Positions 19,543 through 27,606 of a stretch of DNA of 56,931 bases are shown piece after piece. Numbering within the stretch: position 1 is the first letter of the stretch; every line of letters starts with the position of its first letter. Made by a program: the position numbers and the translations under genes. Under the pieces are notes generated by a model that did not search any database, was not told the DNA's origin, and worked only from the letters and a program-made list of their open reading frames with translations. Source of the DNA: Gaiellales bacterium (GTDB taxonomy: Bacteria; Actinomycetota; Thermoleophilia; BMS3ABIN01); assembly GCA_003599855.1 (NCBI GenBank), contig QZKG01000028.1:1-56931 (forward strand), given 5' to 3'.

Positions 19543-19638
19543 TTGAGCGCCCCCGGGGGCCTCGCTGCCTGCGGGCCTGCTGTTGATGCCGACCCGATGC
19601 GTCGGCAGGCCGGTTTGCGCCAGGCCTGTCGGCACCCG

Positions 19639-20736
19639 TCAGTCCTGGACTACCGGCAGGTCCCGCTGGAAGGAGGCCAGCGAATCATCCGTGTCGGGCG
19701 TCCGGGTCCAGGAGGTCAGTCCTGAACGCAGCGTGACCGCGTCGTACCCCAGCATGCGCAGGATCGGCGTCACCTGTCCGGCTGTCTGGCCGGTGTCGCC
19801 TATCACCACGATCAGCTTGTCCTTCGGCAAACTGGACAGGTTCTCAGGGTCGCCCAGGACGCGCCAGTTGATCAGGTAATGGTAACCCATCTCGATATGC
19901 CCGGCAGCCTGGCGTGACGCCAGGGGGCGGATATCCAGCAGCACCATCGCATCCCTGGAAGCGGGATCTTGCAGGCGGGCGTAGACTACATCGGCGAAGA
20001 TGTGGTTGAAGGGATATTCCTTTTCGAGGACGTCGTCGGCGAGCAGTTCCCGGGCAGCTTCCACCAGGACGGGGAACTCCTCACTGGTCGGCTCAGTCAG
20101 CTCCATCGCAGGCTCTTCGGATGCGGGGTCGGTTCCATGGTCGACGAAATTGACCGGGTACTGCCGGGCGATGCCGCCGTTCACGTCGGTCAGCATGAGG
20201 TCCCGGGCCGGCGTCTGGATCCAGCCGGCCATGCCGTGTTTCAGTATCACTGCGTCATAGCCGAGCCAGCGCAGCACAGCGCACACCTGGTTGGCGGTAT
20301 GGCCGGTGGGGCTGACGCATACAATCAGTTTGTCCCTGGGCAGAAGGGCCAGGTTCTCGTCGTTGGCGACGTCCTGCATCCTGATCCAGGTGGCCCCTTC
20401 GATGTGCCCCTGCTCGTCCCATTCGTTGCGCGGCCTGGTGTCCAGGATAAAGACCTCGTCCGCCCTTTCCGGGTCTTCGATTATCTTCCGCAGCTGCTCG
20501 GCGGTGATGAGGTTGTCAGGGTAACCGCTGGAAGCCCCGTTAATGGAGGAGAGGACTACATTCGCCCTCTCGCCAAGGATCCGGTTCTTTTCTGCCTGGG
20601 TGAGTTCCACCGTGGCTGTGGTTGAGCCAGTTTCATCTCCGGCCGAATCGCCGCACGCCGTCACCGCAGTCGCAGCAACAACCATGAGCACAGCCGTCAG
20701 CACGATCCTGTATGGACAACATTTCACTGTGATCAC
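19639..20736 (-). CDS. Lipoprotein with two rhodanese domains
   Basis: The 365-residue protein has a lipoprotein signal ending in VTAC and two rhodanese-like domains (about 70-175 and 245-350). Rhodaneses move sulfane sulfur through a Cys in the loop CxxxxGx. Domain one has this loop (CVSPTGHTA) and should be active. In domain two the same loop reads VIGDTGQTA, without Cys, so it is probably regulatory or structural. GTG 20736 follows GGGAGG with ideal spacing. Extracytoplasmic sulfur handling fits the nearby DsrE/TusA/YeeE genes. Confidence 0.9.
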   Translation of the reverse strand: MITVKCCPYRIVLTAVLMVVAATAVTACGDSAGDETGSTTATVELTQAEKNRILGERANVVLSSINGASSGYPDNLITAEQLRKIIEDPERADEVFILDTRPRNEWDEQGHIEGATWIRMQDVANDENLALLPRDKLIVCVSPTGHTANQVCAVLRWLGYDAVILKHGMAGWIQTPARDLMLTDVNGGIARQYPVNFVDHGTDPASEEPAMELTEPTSEEFPVLVEAARELLADDVLEKEYPFNHIFADVVYARLQDPASRDAMVLLDIRPLASRQAAGHIEMGYHYLINWRVLGDPENLSSLPKDKLIVVIGDTGQTAGQVTPILRMLGYDAVTLRSGLTSWTRTPDTDDSLASFQRDLPVVQD

Positions 20737-20805
20737 TTGCCAGCCTCCCTGCCTTCAGGGCCCGCGCCGCCGCACGCAGCCTTTCATGGTCGTTGCAGAT
20801 ATAAT

Positions 20806-21234
20806 ATGCCGGTCAGATCATATCTAAACGGAAGGGTGATAGCAGCGAATCGGAACGGGCTGACCAAACCGGTAACGATACTCCTTGCCTGGCTGGCCGT
20901 GGCGGCCTGGGCCGGTCTTATCTTCTTCTTCTCCGCCCAGCCAAGCCTGGGCACCGGCCTGGGGGTCTGGGACCTGATTCTGCGCAAGCTGGCCCATATG
21001 TTCGTCTTCGGCGTGCTGACCTTCCTCTCCTGGCGGGCTTTGCGGCAGCACGGGGTGGGGCGGGGCGCCGCGCTTCTGGCCGCCGCCGTTTTTTCCCTGG
21101 CCTACGCGGTCTCGGACGAGTACCATCAGAGCTTCGTCCCCGGACGGTCGGCGACCGTCTATGATGTCGGCTTCGATCTGACGGGGATCCTGGTCGCAGT
21201 CACCGTCATCCTCGGCAGGGGGCTGAAACGCTGA
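20806..21234 (+). CDS. VanZ-like membrane protein
   Basis: The product has about 142 residues and four membrane helices, with the VanZ family signature: IFFFSAQPS, LRKLAHMFVFGVLTFL and SDEYHQSFVPGRSATVYDVGFDLTG. VanZ gives teicoplanin resistance in enterococci, but most members have unknown roles. The start is uncertain: ATG 20806 lacks a ribosome binding site, and GTG 20836 lies immediately after GGAAGG. Confidence 0.85.
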   Translation: MPVRSYLNGRVIAANRNGLTKPVTILLAWLAVAAWAGLIFFFSAQPSLGTGLGVWDLILRKLAHMFVFGVLTFLSWRALRQHGVGRGAALLAAAVFSLAYAVSDEYHQSFVPGRSATVYDVGFDLTGILVAVTVILGRGLKR

Positions 21235-21351
21235 CGGCCGGCATGCACCCGGCCATCAGAGGCATACCTCTGCCGTTGCCCCTTAGCGAAAAGAAGGAGC
21301 CCCCGTCGCCAGGAGCCCCTCTTCAATGCATCATATGCTGGTGGTACGGTT
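21235..21351. other. Convergent intergenic region
   Basis: This spacer separates the VanZ-like gene from the DsrH-like gene. It has two direct copies of AGGAGCCCC (about 21296 and 21311) but no clear hairpin with a T-tract. Confidence 0.3.
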
Positions 21352-21525
21352 TTACCAGGTCATGACCCGGTCGTTAGCGAAGATGAGGTCGACGACCTTG
21401 CCGTAGTCCTTGTCCTCATAGAGGTTGACTACCGTCACCTCATGGCCGGCGTTCTTATGGTCCTCGATGATCGTGTCCACATGGCCGGCGGGCGTGCGTT
21501 CCTTGATGATGTGAAGTATCTTCAT
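21352..21525 (-). CDS. 57-residue DsrH/TusB-like protein
   Basis: This small gene encodes MKILHIIKERTPAGHVDTII and so on, ending VMTW. DsrH/TusB proteins are about 90 residues, start with MLH(L/I) and end with a Trp-containing tail such as QMAW; this one has both ends but a shortened middle and no Cys. It lies 19 bases after the DsrF-like gene, with GAGG nine bases before the ATG. It is likely the third subunit of a DsrEFH-type sulfur carrier complex, which accepts sulfur from TusA. The family call rests on the ends and context only. Confidence 0.7.
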   Translation of the reverse strand: MKILHIIKERTPAGHVDTIIEDHKNAGHEVTVVNLYEDKDYGKVVDLIFANDRVMTW

Positions 21526-21544
21526 GGCTCAAAACCTCGCGTGT

Positions 21545-21823
21545 CTAGTAGGGCAGGACGTGGTCGTATTCCGCCAGCTTGGCCGGCAGATCCTGCATCG
21601 TGATGGCCTGGAAGTCGCTGTCCGCCTCGTTGAGAGACATCAGGATCGCGTCGAACTCACCCAGGGCCATGATGTTCATCTCGTTCTCGTCATTCTTGGC
21701 GATGACGTCGCCCACGTTGATCACAGAGATCTCGTCGCCCTCCAGTGTCAGGCCCAGAGCCATGCGGAGGGCCTCACCCGGACGATCCTGCGCGATTACC
21801 GCTATTTTCTTTGCGTCGCTCAT
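21545..21823 (-). CDS. DsrE/DsrF-like protein
   Basis: The 92-residue protein (KKIAVIAQDRPGEALRMALGLTLEGDEISVINVGD) has the alternating beta-alpha pattern of DsrE/F-like folds. It lacks Cys, so it cannot itself carry persulfide and probably acts as a structural subunit. Its ATG overlaps the upstream stop (TAATG), indicating translational coupling. Confidence 0.75.
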   Translation of the reverse strand: MSDAKKIAVIAQDRPGEALRMALGLTLEGDEISVINVGDVIAKNDENEMNIMALGEFDAILMSLNEADSDFQAITMQDLPAKLAEYDHVLPY

Positions 21824-22110
21824 TAAAAGACCACCACCTTGTCGGATTCATGCACCATGACCGCGTTCTGGAACTGGCTGCCCGCAGTCGCCCCCTCGAC
21901 GTCCTTGACTCCGCGGGGTTCGGCCGAGTGGTCGCAGTAGGCCAGTTCGGCGGCGTCGCCGACGTCGCCGCACAGGTCGGCCGCCAGCAGGGTGCCGTCG
22001 TCCATCATGAAGATGGAGACATCATGCCCCTTTTCTTTGGCCGCCTTGACGATACCGGCGACGTCCTCGCGGTATTTGTCAGTGTTGACAAGGATCCCAA
22101 GCTTGCTCAT
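21823..22110 (-). CDS. DsrE-like sulfur carrier subunit
   Basis: The 95-residue protein (KLGILVNTDKYREDVAGIVKAAKEKGHDVSIFMMDDGT) has a DsrE fold and two Cys (DLCGD and AYCDHS) near the position used for persulfide transfer in this family. ATG 22110 follows GGAGG with good spacing. It heads a three-gene unit with the two genes downstream, so a cytoplasmic DsrEFH-type complex is likely. Substrate direction (oxidation or reduction) cannot be told. Confidence 0.8.
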   Translation of the reverse strand: MSKLGILVNTDKYREDVAGIVKAAKEKGHDVSIFMMDDGTLLAADLCGDVGDAAELAYCDHSAEPRGVKDVEGATAGSQFQNAVMVHESDKVVVF

Positions 22111-22238
22111 TTTCCAACCTCCATGTGAATGCACCTCCGGCTTTGGCAGAACTCATGCCACCCTGTTGATCCAGGAGAGTCTGGGTCGAGATTATATTAT
22201 CCGTTCCCGACTAACTCAAACGCCGGAAATCCCGGGAC

Positions 22239-22290
22239 AAAAAAAGACGGGGCACGGGAACTACAGACTTGTCTGCGGTTCCCGTGCCCC
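22239..22290 (-). terminator. Intrinsic terminator after tusA
   Basis: On the minus strand a 13-base-pair stem (GGGGCACGGGAAC with GTTCCCGTGCCCC), extended by an inner CAGAC/GTCTG stem, is followed by GTC and seven Ts. It ends the yeeE-tusA transcript and separates it from the dsrE-like unit. Confidence 0.93.
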
Positions 22291-22314
22291 GGCGGTTTCG
22301 ATCAGCTCCCGATC

Positions 22315-22560
22315 CTACTTCTGGATCTTGACCGCGGTAACGCCGGCCTTGGGGGAAGTCTGCTCGAGGATGGTGAAGCCCTTGCTGTTGCAGGCCTGGG
22401 TCACCGACTCCACTGACGACGGGTTGTCGATCAGCACCTCGAGGATCATGCCGTCCTGAAGCTTATCCATCGACTTCAGGGTATATAGCTGCGGGTGGGG
22501 GCACACGTACCCGGTCACATCCAGCTCGTAACTGCCGTCTTCCTTCTTGTTGAATTTCAT
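22315..22560 (-). CDS. tusA: TusA/SirA-family sulfur carrier
   Basis: The 81-residue protein has the TusA signature: YVCPHPQLYTLKSM with the persulfide-carrying Cys20 in a CPxP motif. TusA relays sulfur to DsrE-type acceptors in sulfur metabolism and tRNA thiolation. It lies 43 bases after the yeeE/yedE-like transporter with which it is commonly paired, and a strong terminator follows it. Confidence 0.95.
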   Translation of the reverse strand: MKFNKKEDGSYELDVTGYVCPHPQLYTLKSMDKLQDGMILEVLIDNPSSVESVTQACNSKGFTILEQTSPKAGVTAVKIQK

Positions 22561-22603
22561 GCTCTTTCACCTCCCTGTAATGCTGCCTTGTCCGTGGTTC
22601 GTA

Positions 22604-24127
22604 CTAGAGTTCGATATCGAAGTCCATCTCCTCCAGCTTGCGGTTGGCAAGGTAGTTGATGAACTTCGCGGAGATAAACGCGCCAAGGCCCATGCCGATG
22701 AAGAATATCCATCCGCCGGGGCCGCCGAAGGCCGCGCGGGTGTAGAAGCCGCCGATGTTGCAGCCGAGGGCGATACGCGCTCCGATACCCATTATTGTAC
22801 CGCCTAGCACCGCGTATAAGAAGAGCTCCTTGGTGGGGAACTTCCACTTGAACTCACGGTTCCAGAGGGACAGGAAGGTGGCGCCCAGGATCAGGCCGAA
22901 CGAGAGCAGGAGCGCCGGGCTGTGCCAGGGCTTCGGAATGGCGTTGCCGCCCGGGTAGCCGAACGTCTGTCCGTTCTTCTCGTAGAGCTCGCCACCGAAG
23001 TAGATGTTGTTCTTCATGTCGATGCTGCCGCCGCTGCCGTCCTCGATCGCCCAGGCGGCGAACATGGCTTCCTGGGTCGTGATGTACCAGTAGCCGGGGT
23101 CGAACATGATCCCGTAGCTGGATACCTCGCTGGCATGATCCTTGGCCGGCCAGCTTTCCGGCGGCGGGTTGCCCGAGTCGGTCGTGAGGGTCATCACCTG
23201 GCCGAAGTTGGTGAAGTCGTACTCTTCCTTCATCCAGTTGAGGGTGAAGATCTGGATGGCGGCCACGATGCCGATGAGGATGGCCGCAATCGAGGTACGC
23301 CTGGAGGCGCTGATCATGGACCAGAATCCGGCAACGTCATCCTTGAGGCCCATCTTGACCTCGCCGCCGTCGGCATTGGCCGACAGCTCGTTGGCGCGCC
23401 GCTTGAGGAAACCCTTGCGCACGACGATGGCGTAGACGCCGATCATGAAGAGCACGGCCACCAGCACGGTGTTGAGCAGCGAGTCTGCCACCAGGTGCTG
23501 GAAGAAGCCGATACCGCCGTCGGAGGCAGCCGGGTCAGGCAGGTGATAGTTGCCGTCAGGGCCCTTGTGACCCCAGATCAGGTTGGCGATGGTGACGTTG
23601 GCCGGCAGTACGTAGACCAGCTTCTTCATCAGCGTGTCGAAGAAGGGCAGCGCCACGAAGATCGCCTGAGCGAAGGAGAGCGACAGGAGCACGGTCAGCG
23701 AGATCATGTTGCCCTCACCGGTCTTGTAGAGGCTGCCGGTCGCGCACCCGCCGGCGAAGACCATGCCCAGACCGAACAAAAGCCCGCCGACGAGCTCGTG
23801 GGGGCCGATGTTGGCGGTGTGGTAGCCGCCGGGGAACTTGACGAATACGTAAGCCGAGATGACGCTCAGCACGATGGCGCCGACCATGATGCCGACGAAC
23901 ATGCGCGGCACCTTGACCATGATCAGGTCACGCCAGGCCGAAGCGAAACAAAAACGGCCGTACTGCTGCAGGGCTCCGTAGAGGAAACCGAACCACATGT
24001 AGACTACGATATAAAGATAGACCGGCGCAGAGACGTAATAGAGCGCCGAGAGTATCCCCAGGAACACTATTACACCTACCGCGTAGACCTTGTTCTTAGA
24101 GCTCTTTGCTGGTGCCGAACCTTCCAT
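22604..24127 (-). CDS. YeeE/YedE family sulfur-compound transporter
   Basis: The 507-residue membrane protein has about ten to twelve helices and the family's repeated Gly-rich motifs with conserved Cys: YGRFCFASAWRD, FAGGCATGSLYKTGEGN and GARIALGCNIGGFYTRAAFGGPGGW. YeeE of this family imports thiosulfate, and relatives are linked to selenium or sulfur transfer. A large extracytoplasmic loop (about 300-400) is present. It is the first gene of the unit ending in tusA. Confidence 0.93.
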   Translation of the reverse strand: MEGSAPAKSSKNKVYAVGVIVFLGILSALYYVSAPVYLYIVVYMWFGFLYGALQQYGRFCFASAWRDLIMVKVPRMFVGIMVGAIVLSVISAYVFVKFPGGYHTANIGPHELVGGLLFGLGMVFAGGCATGSLYKTGEGNMISLTVLLSLSFAQAIFVALPFFDTLMKKLVYVLPANVTIANLIWGHKGPDGNYHLPDPAASDGGIGFFQHLVADSLLNTVLVAVLFMIGVYAIVVRKGFLKRRANELSANADGGEVKMGLKDDVAGFWSMISASRRTSIAAILIGIVAAIQIFTLNWMKEEYDFTNFGQVMTLTTDSGNPPPESWPAKDHASEVSSYGIMFDPGYWYITTQEAMFAAWAIEDGSGGSIDMKNNIYFGGELYEKNGQTFGYPGGNAIPKPWHSPALLLSFGLILGATFLSLWNREFKWKFPTKELFLYAVLGGTIMGIGARIALGCNIGGFYTRAAFGGPGGWIFFIGMGLGAFISAKFINYLANRKLEEMDFDIEL

Positions 24128-24486
24128 ATATGCCTCCTCCTCAAGACTCCGTTGACTGCTGCCTGTTGACTAATCCTTGTTTGCATGCAGGTGCTGCCCT
24201 GCAGCGGATAGCCCGCGACGCCCGTCGTCGCCACCCTGATACGCCGGCCGGTCTGTGACCGGCTGCCTCGACTCCTCCCCGGGGAGCCCGGCCTGCCGCA
24301 ACCGGCTTGATGAACACGCGAAAGCCCGTTAGCGGTTGATGGTGGGAATCATCGAGAGCTCGCGGCATCCTGCAACAAAGCAGACGAGAACCTCGCTTTC
24401 GCATGCGCCCACCGGCCCGCCCCCCACCTCGCGTAAATCAGCTATACTTGCACAAGATAAGCAATACTTGCGGCCGGTAACGAATA
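24128..24486 (-). promoter_or_regulatory. Long leader of the yeeE-tusA transcript
   Basis: From the predicted start near 24480 to the yeeE ATG there are about 350 untranslated bases. They include complementary CGAAAGC/GCTTTCG segments (24319-24325 and 24398-24404 area), a CCGGTC-ACA-GACCGG hairpin (about 24240-24257) and other GC-rich stems. The length and structure suggest RNA-level control. I do not recognise a known riboswitch class. Confidence 0.5.
24440..24471. promoter_or_regulatory. Tandem operator-like repeats
   Basis: Two 12-base copies, AGCTATACTTGC and AGCAATACTTGC, start exactly 20 bases apart (about two helical turns). The second contains the inverted repeat GCAA-TAC-TTGC. They lie just downstream of the yeeE promoter and between divergent yeeE and ctpA genes, as expected for a repressor site. 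Confidence 0.6.
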
Positions 24487-24516
24487 ATTAAATACATTAA
24501 ATCCCGGAACTGTCAA
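24487..24516 (-). promoter_or_regulatory. Housekeeping promoter for yeeE
   Basis: On the minus strand TTGACA (24516-24511) is followed after 18 bases by TTTAAT (24492-24487); TATTTA two bases upstream gives a 16-base spacer. This AT-rich stretch stands out in the GC-rich sequence. Confidence 0.7.
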
Positions 24517-24563
24517 GACAACACAGCGTTGCGGACGGCGTCCGCAGCCAGTAACCTGACCAC

Positions 24564-25754
24564 ATGAGAAGACCCGTCCATCCTGTCCTGATAGCCGTCG
24601 TGGCGATGGTGGCTGTATTCTTCCTGGGCATCTATGCCGGAGCCCACTATTACCGCCTGTCACCACTCCTGCACCTGCTGCCTGACGGTGCGCGGCAGGC
24701 GTTCTTCCCCGGCGACAACCTGGTGCAGCTGCAGCGTGAGGTCGAGAACATCCTCAGGGAGAACTACTACGAGCCGGTGGACAGCGCCGTCCTGGAGACG
24801 GGGGCCATGGAGGGGCTGGTGGGCAGCCTGGGGGACCCCTACTCGGAGTACTTCTCGCCGGAGGCCTACAGCATGTTCAGGGTCCATACCGACGGCACCT
24901 TCGTAGGCATCGGCGTCGTCTTCGAGGACAAGGACACCGAGCTGACGGTGGTGTCGACCCTGCCGGGCTCCCCGGCTGAGGCCGCCGGGGTGATGGAGGG
25001 GGACATCATCGTCGCCGTGGACGGGCAGGCGCTGGCGGGGATGTCCAGCGAGGAAGCCTCGTCGCTCATCAAGGGCGAAGAGGGCACCATGGTGCTCATC
25101 CGCGTGAAGCGGGGTGAGGGTGAGGAGCGCGACTTCAACATCGAGCGCCGCAAGCTGGAGCTGCCGGTGGTCACGGACGAGGTGCTGGAGGCCGGCGGCC
25201 GGCGCGTCGGCTACATCAGCCTCGTTCAGTTCTCGGAGGACTCCGGCGACAAGGTGGCGGGGGCGCTGGAGAAGCTGTCGGCCCAGGGGGTCGAAGGCGT
25301 CATCCTCGATCTGCGCAACAACGGCGGCGGCCTGCTGGACGAGTCGGTGGACGTGGCCAGCGTCTTCATCGAGAACGGCCTGATCGTCTCCACCGTCGGG
25401 CGCGACGGCAACACCACCGAGTACGAGGCTCGCGGCGACGCCAACGAGAAGATCGAGCTGGTGGTGCTGGTCAACGGCAACTCGGCCAGCGCCTCGGAGA
25501 TCACCGCTGGCGCCATCAAGGACGACGGGCGCGGCATCCTCATCGGCGAGAAGACTTTCGGCAAGGGGGTCGTCCAGCAGATCGTCGAGCTGAGCAACGG
25601 CGGCGCCATCAAATATACCTCGGCGGTCTATTACACTCCCGACGGCACCAACATCAACGAGGTCGGCATCGAGCCGGACATCTATGTCGTCGACGACCCC
25701 GCCACGGAAGCGGACGAGCAGCTCGACCGGGCGCTGGCATACTTCACCGGCTAG
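24564..25754 (+). CDS. S41 family C-terminal processing peptidase
   Basis: The 396-residue protease has an N-terminal membrane anchor (about 8-28), a PDZ domain (about 105-190, FVGIGVVFEDKD to GDIIVAVDGQAL) and the S41 catalytic domain. The catalytic Ser (about 307, in NGNSASASE) and Lys (about 330, in GEKTFGKGVVQ) are present. It cuts exported proteins near their C-termini. A ctp gene near ftsEX and smpB is usual in several Gram-positive phyla; here it is about 9 kb from ftsX. Confidence 0.94.
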   Translation: MRRPVHPVLIAVVAMVAVFFLGIYAGAHYYRLSPLLHLLPDGARQAFFPGDNLVQLQREVENILRENYYEPVDSAVLETGAMEGLVGSLGDPYSEYFSPEAYSMFRVHTDGTFVGIGVVFEDKDTELTVVSTLPGSPAEAAGVMEGDIIVAVDGQALAGMSSEEASSLIKGEEGTMVLIRVKRGEGEERDFNIERRKLELPVVTDEVLEAGGRRVGYISLVQFSEDSGDKVAGALEKLSAQGVEGVILDLRNNGGGLLDESVDVASVFIENGLIVSTVGRDGNTTEYEARGDANEKIELVVLVNGNSASASEITAGAIKDDGRGILIGEKTFGKGVVQQIVELSNGGAIKYTSAVYYTPDGTNINEVGIEPDIYVVDDPATEADEQLDRALAYFTG

Positions 25755-25799
25755 GGTGGCTGCGATGATGATGCAGTCCTGTCAGGCGTTGGCGCGCTG

Positions 25800-27599
25800 A
25801 TGGCGGTCGTGGTCAATCCCGCCGCCCGCGTGGCGGTGCTCACCAGGAGGGGCAAGGTCTACCAGGCCGAGGCCGCCTTCGAAAGCAACGACACCTTTTA
25901 CATCGGGCGCAAGTCTCTCAAGGGGGCCCGCGCCGGCGAGCTGGTGGTGCTCAGGACCGACGGCCGCGGCCGCGGCGAGGTGGTCCGGCGCATCGGCAGC
26001 CAGGACTCCCTGGCGGCGGTGATGGAGGCGGTGCTCATCCACTTCGGCGTGCCGCGGGGCTTCTCCCGGGAGGCCGAGGCCGAGGCGGCGCGCCAGGCCG
26101 GCATGGCTTACATGGATGACTCACAGCGGCATGACCTCACCGGGCTGTTCACCTTCACCATCGACCCCGACGAGGCCCAGGACTTCGATGACGCCATCTC
26201 GCTGGTGGACGGCCCCGGTGACGGCGAGTCGACCCTGTATGTTCATATCGCCGACGTCAGCTATTTCGTCCCCTACGGCTCCATCCTCGACCGCGAGGCG
26301 GAGGAGAAGGCCAACAGCGTCTATCTGCCCGTGGCGGTGGAGCCGATGCTGCCGCCGGTCCTCTCCAGCGACGCCTGCAGCCTGAAGCCCGGCGTCGAGC
26401 GCAAGTGCGTCACCGTGGAGATGGTCTTCGCCCGGCCCGCCGCCGGCAGCGGCTCCGGCGGAGGTGGTGACGATGGGGATGACGACGGCATGCCGGCGGC
26501 CCTGGAACCCAGCCGCACCCGTTTCTACCGCAGCGCCATCAGGAGCCGCCGCCGGCTGACCTACAACCTGGTGGATGACCTCTTCGAGGGGAGGGGCGAG
26601 CTGGAGGCGGAGCTCGCCGGCACGCTCGACCGCTGCCGGCTGCTGGCGGATGCCCTGCGCGCCGCCCGCCACCGCCGGGGGGCGCTCAACATCCACACCT
26701 TCGAGCCGGAGTTCCGGCTGGATGACGAGGGCGGGGTGACGGGGGTCAGGCCCCGGCCGCACTCTGAGTCCCACGCGCTCATCGAGGAGTTCATGATCGC
26801 CGCCAACGAAGCGGTGGCCCGTTTCCTCGAAACCCGCGGCAGCGAGTGCCTCTACCGGGTCCACGAGGAGCCCGACCCCGCCGCGGTCGACTCCCTCTTC
26901 GACCTGCTGGACGACCTGGGCGTCCCGGTACCCGAGTTCTCGCTGAAGAAGGGGACCGCCCAGCGGGCGGGCCAGGCCGTGCGCGAGCTGATCCGCAAGC
27001 TCCCCGCGGCGCTCAGCGAGCAGCAGAGGGACAGCGAGGTCTTCGGCGAGATCGTGCTGCGCTCGCTCAAGCAGGCGCGCTATCACGAGGCCAACCTCGG
27101 GCATTTCGGGCTGGCCTCGCGGGCCTATCTGCACTTCACCTCGCCGATCCGGCGCTACCCGGACCTCGTGGCCCATCGAGCGCTCCTCAACGAGCTGCAC
27201 CTGCAGGACTGGAAGCCCTCGCGCTTCGACCTGGTGGCCGCCGCCGAGCACTCCTCGGAGAACGAACGCCGCGCCGCCGCCGCGGAGCACCTGGGCGACG
27301 ACATCGTGCTGGCGCGCCTGCTGGACCAGCGGCTCTACCATGAGGGCTGGGACCGCCGCTTCGAGGGAGAAGTCATCAGCCTGATACCGTCCGGGCTGTT
27401 CGTGCGCTTCGAGGAGTGCTACGAGGGCTACGTCCACGTCAGCAACCTGCGGGGCGATTATTATGCCATCAACGAGAAGGGCAGCGCCCTGGTGGGCCGG
27501 CGCTCGGGGCGGCCCTACCGCCTCGGCGACCGCATGACAATACGGGTGGTGAACATCGACAAGCTCAGGGGCAAGGTGGAGCTGGAGCCGGCGCGGTAG
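25800..27599 (+). CDS. RNase R/RNase II-type exoribonuclease
   Basis: The 599-residue enzyme degrades RNA 3' to 5'. The RNB domain (about 110-410) has TIDPDEAQDFDDAISL, supplying the metal-binding Asp cluster, and HFTSPIRRYPDLVAHR. An S1 domain closes the protein (about 520-597, GLFVRFEECYEGYVHVSNL). The N-terminal cold-shock domains are reduced, so the protein is shorter than E. coli RNase R. A Gly/Asp-rich stretch (GSGSGGGGDDGDDDG, about 217-231) is inserted in the RNB domain. With smpB-ssrA nearby, a role in tmRNA quality control is plausible. Confidence 0.92.
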   Translation: MAVVVNPAARVAVLTRRGKVYQAEAAFESNDTFYIGRKSLKGARAGELVVLRTDGRGRGEVVRRIGSQDSLAAVMEAVLIHFGVPRGFSREAEAEAARQAGMAYMDDSQRHDLTGLFTFTIDPDEAQDFDDAISLVDGPGDGESTLYVHIADVSYFVPYGSILDREAEEKANSVYLPVAVEPMLPPVLSSDACSLKPGVERKCVTVEMVFARPAAGSGSGGGGDDGDDDGMPAALEPSRTRFYRSAIRSRRRLTYNLVDDLFEGRGELEAELAGTLDRCRLLADALRAARHRRGALNIHTFEPEFRLDDEGGVTGVRPRPHSESHALIEEFMIAANEAVARFLETRGSECLYRVHEEPDPAAVDSLFDLLDDLGVPVPEFSLKKGTAQRAGQAVRELIRKLPAALSEQQRDSEVFGEIVLRSLKQARYHEANLGHFGLASRAYLHFTSPIRRYPDLVAHRALLNELHLQDWKPSRFDLVAAAEHSSENERRAAAAEHLGDDIVLARLLDQRLYHEGWDRRFEGEVISLIPSGLFVRFEECYEGYVHVSNLRGDYYAINEKGSALVGRRSGRPYRLGDRMTIRVVNIDKLRGKVELEPAR

Positions 27600-27606
27600 G
27601 AGGCCG

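Noticed and set aside
24141..24404. 87-codon minus-strand open frame in the yeeE leader
   Set aside because: Arg/Ala-rich, no ribosome binding site, overlaps predicted RNA stems; more likely untranslated leader.
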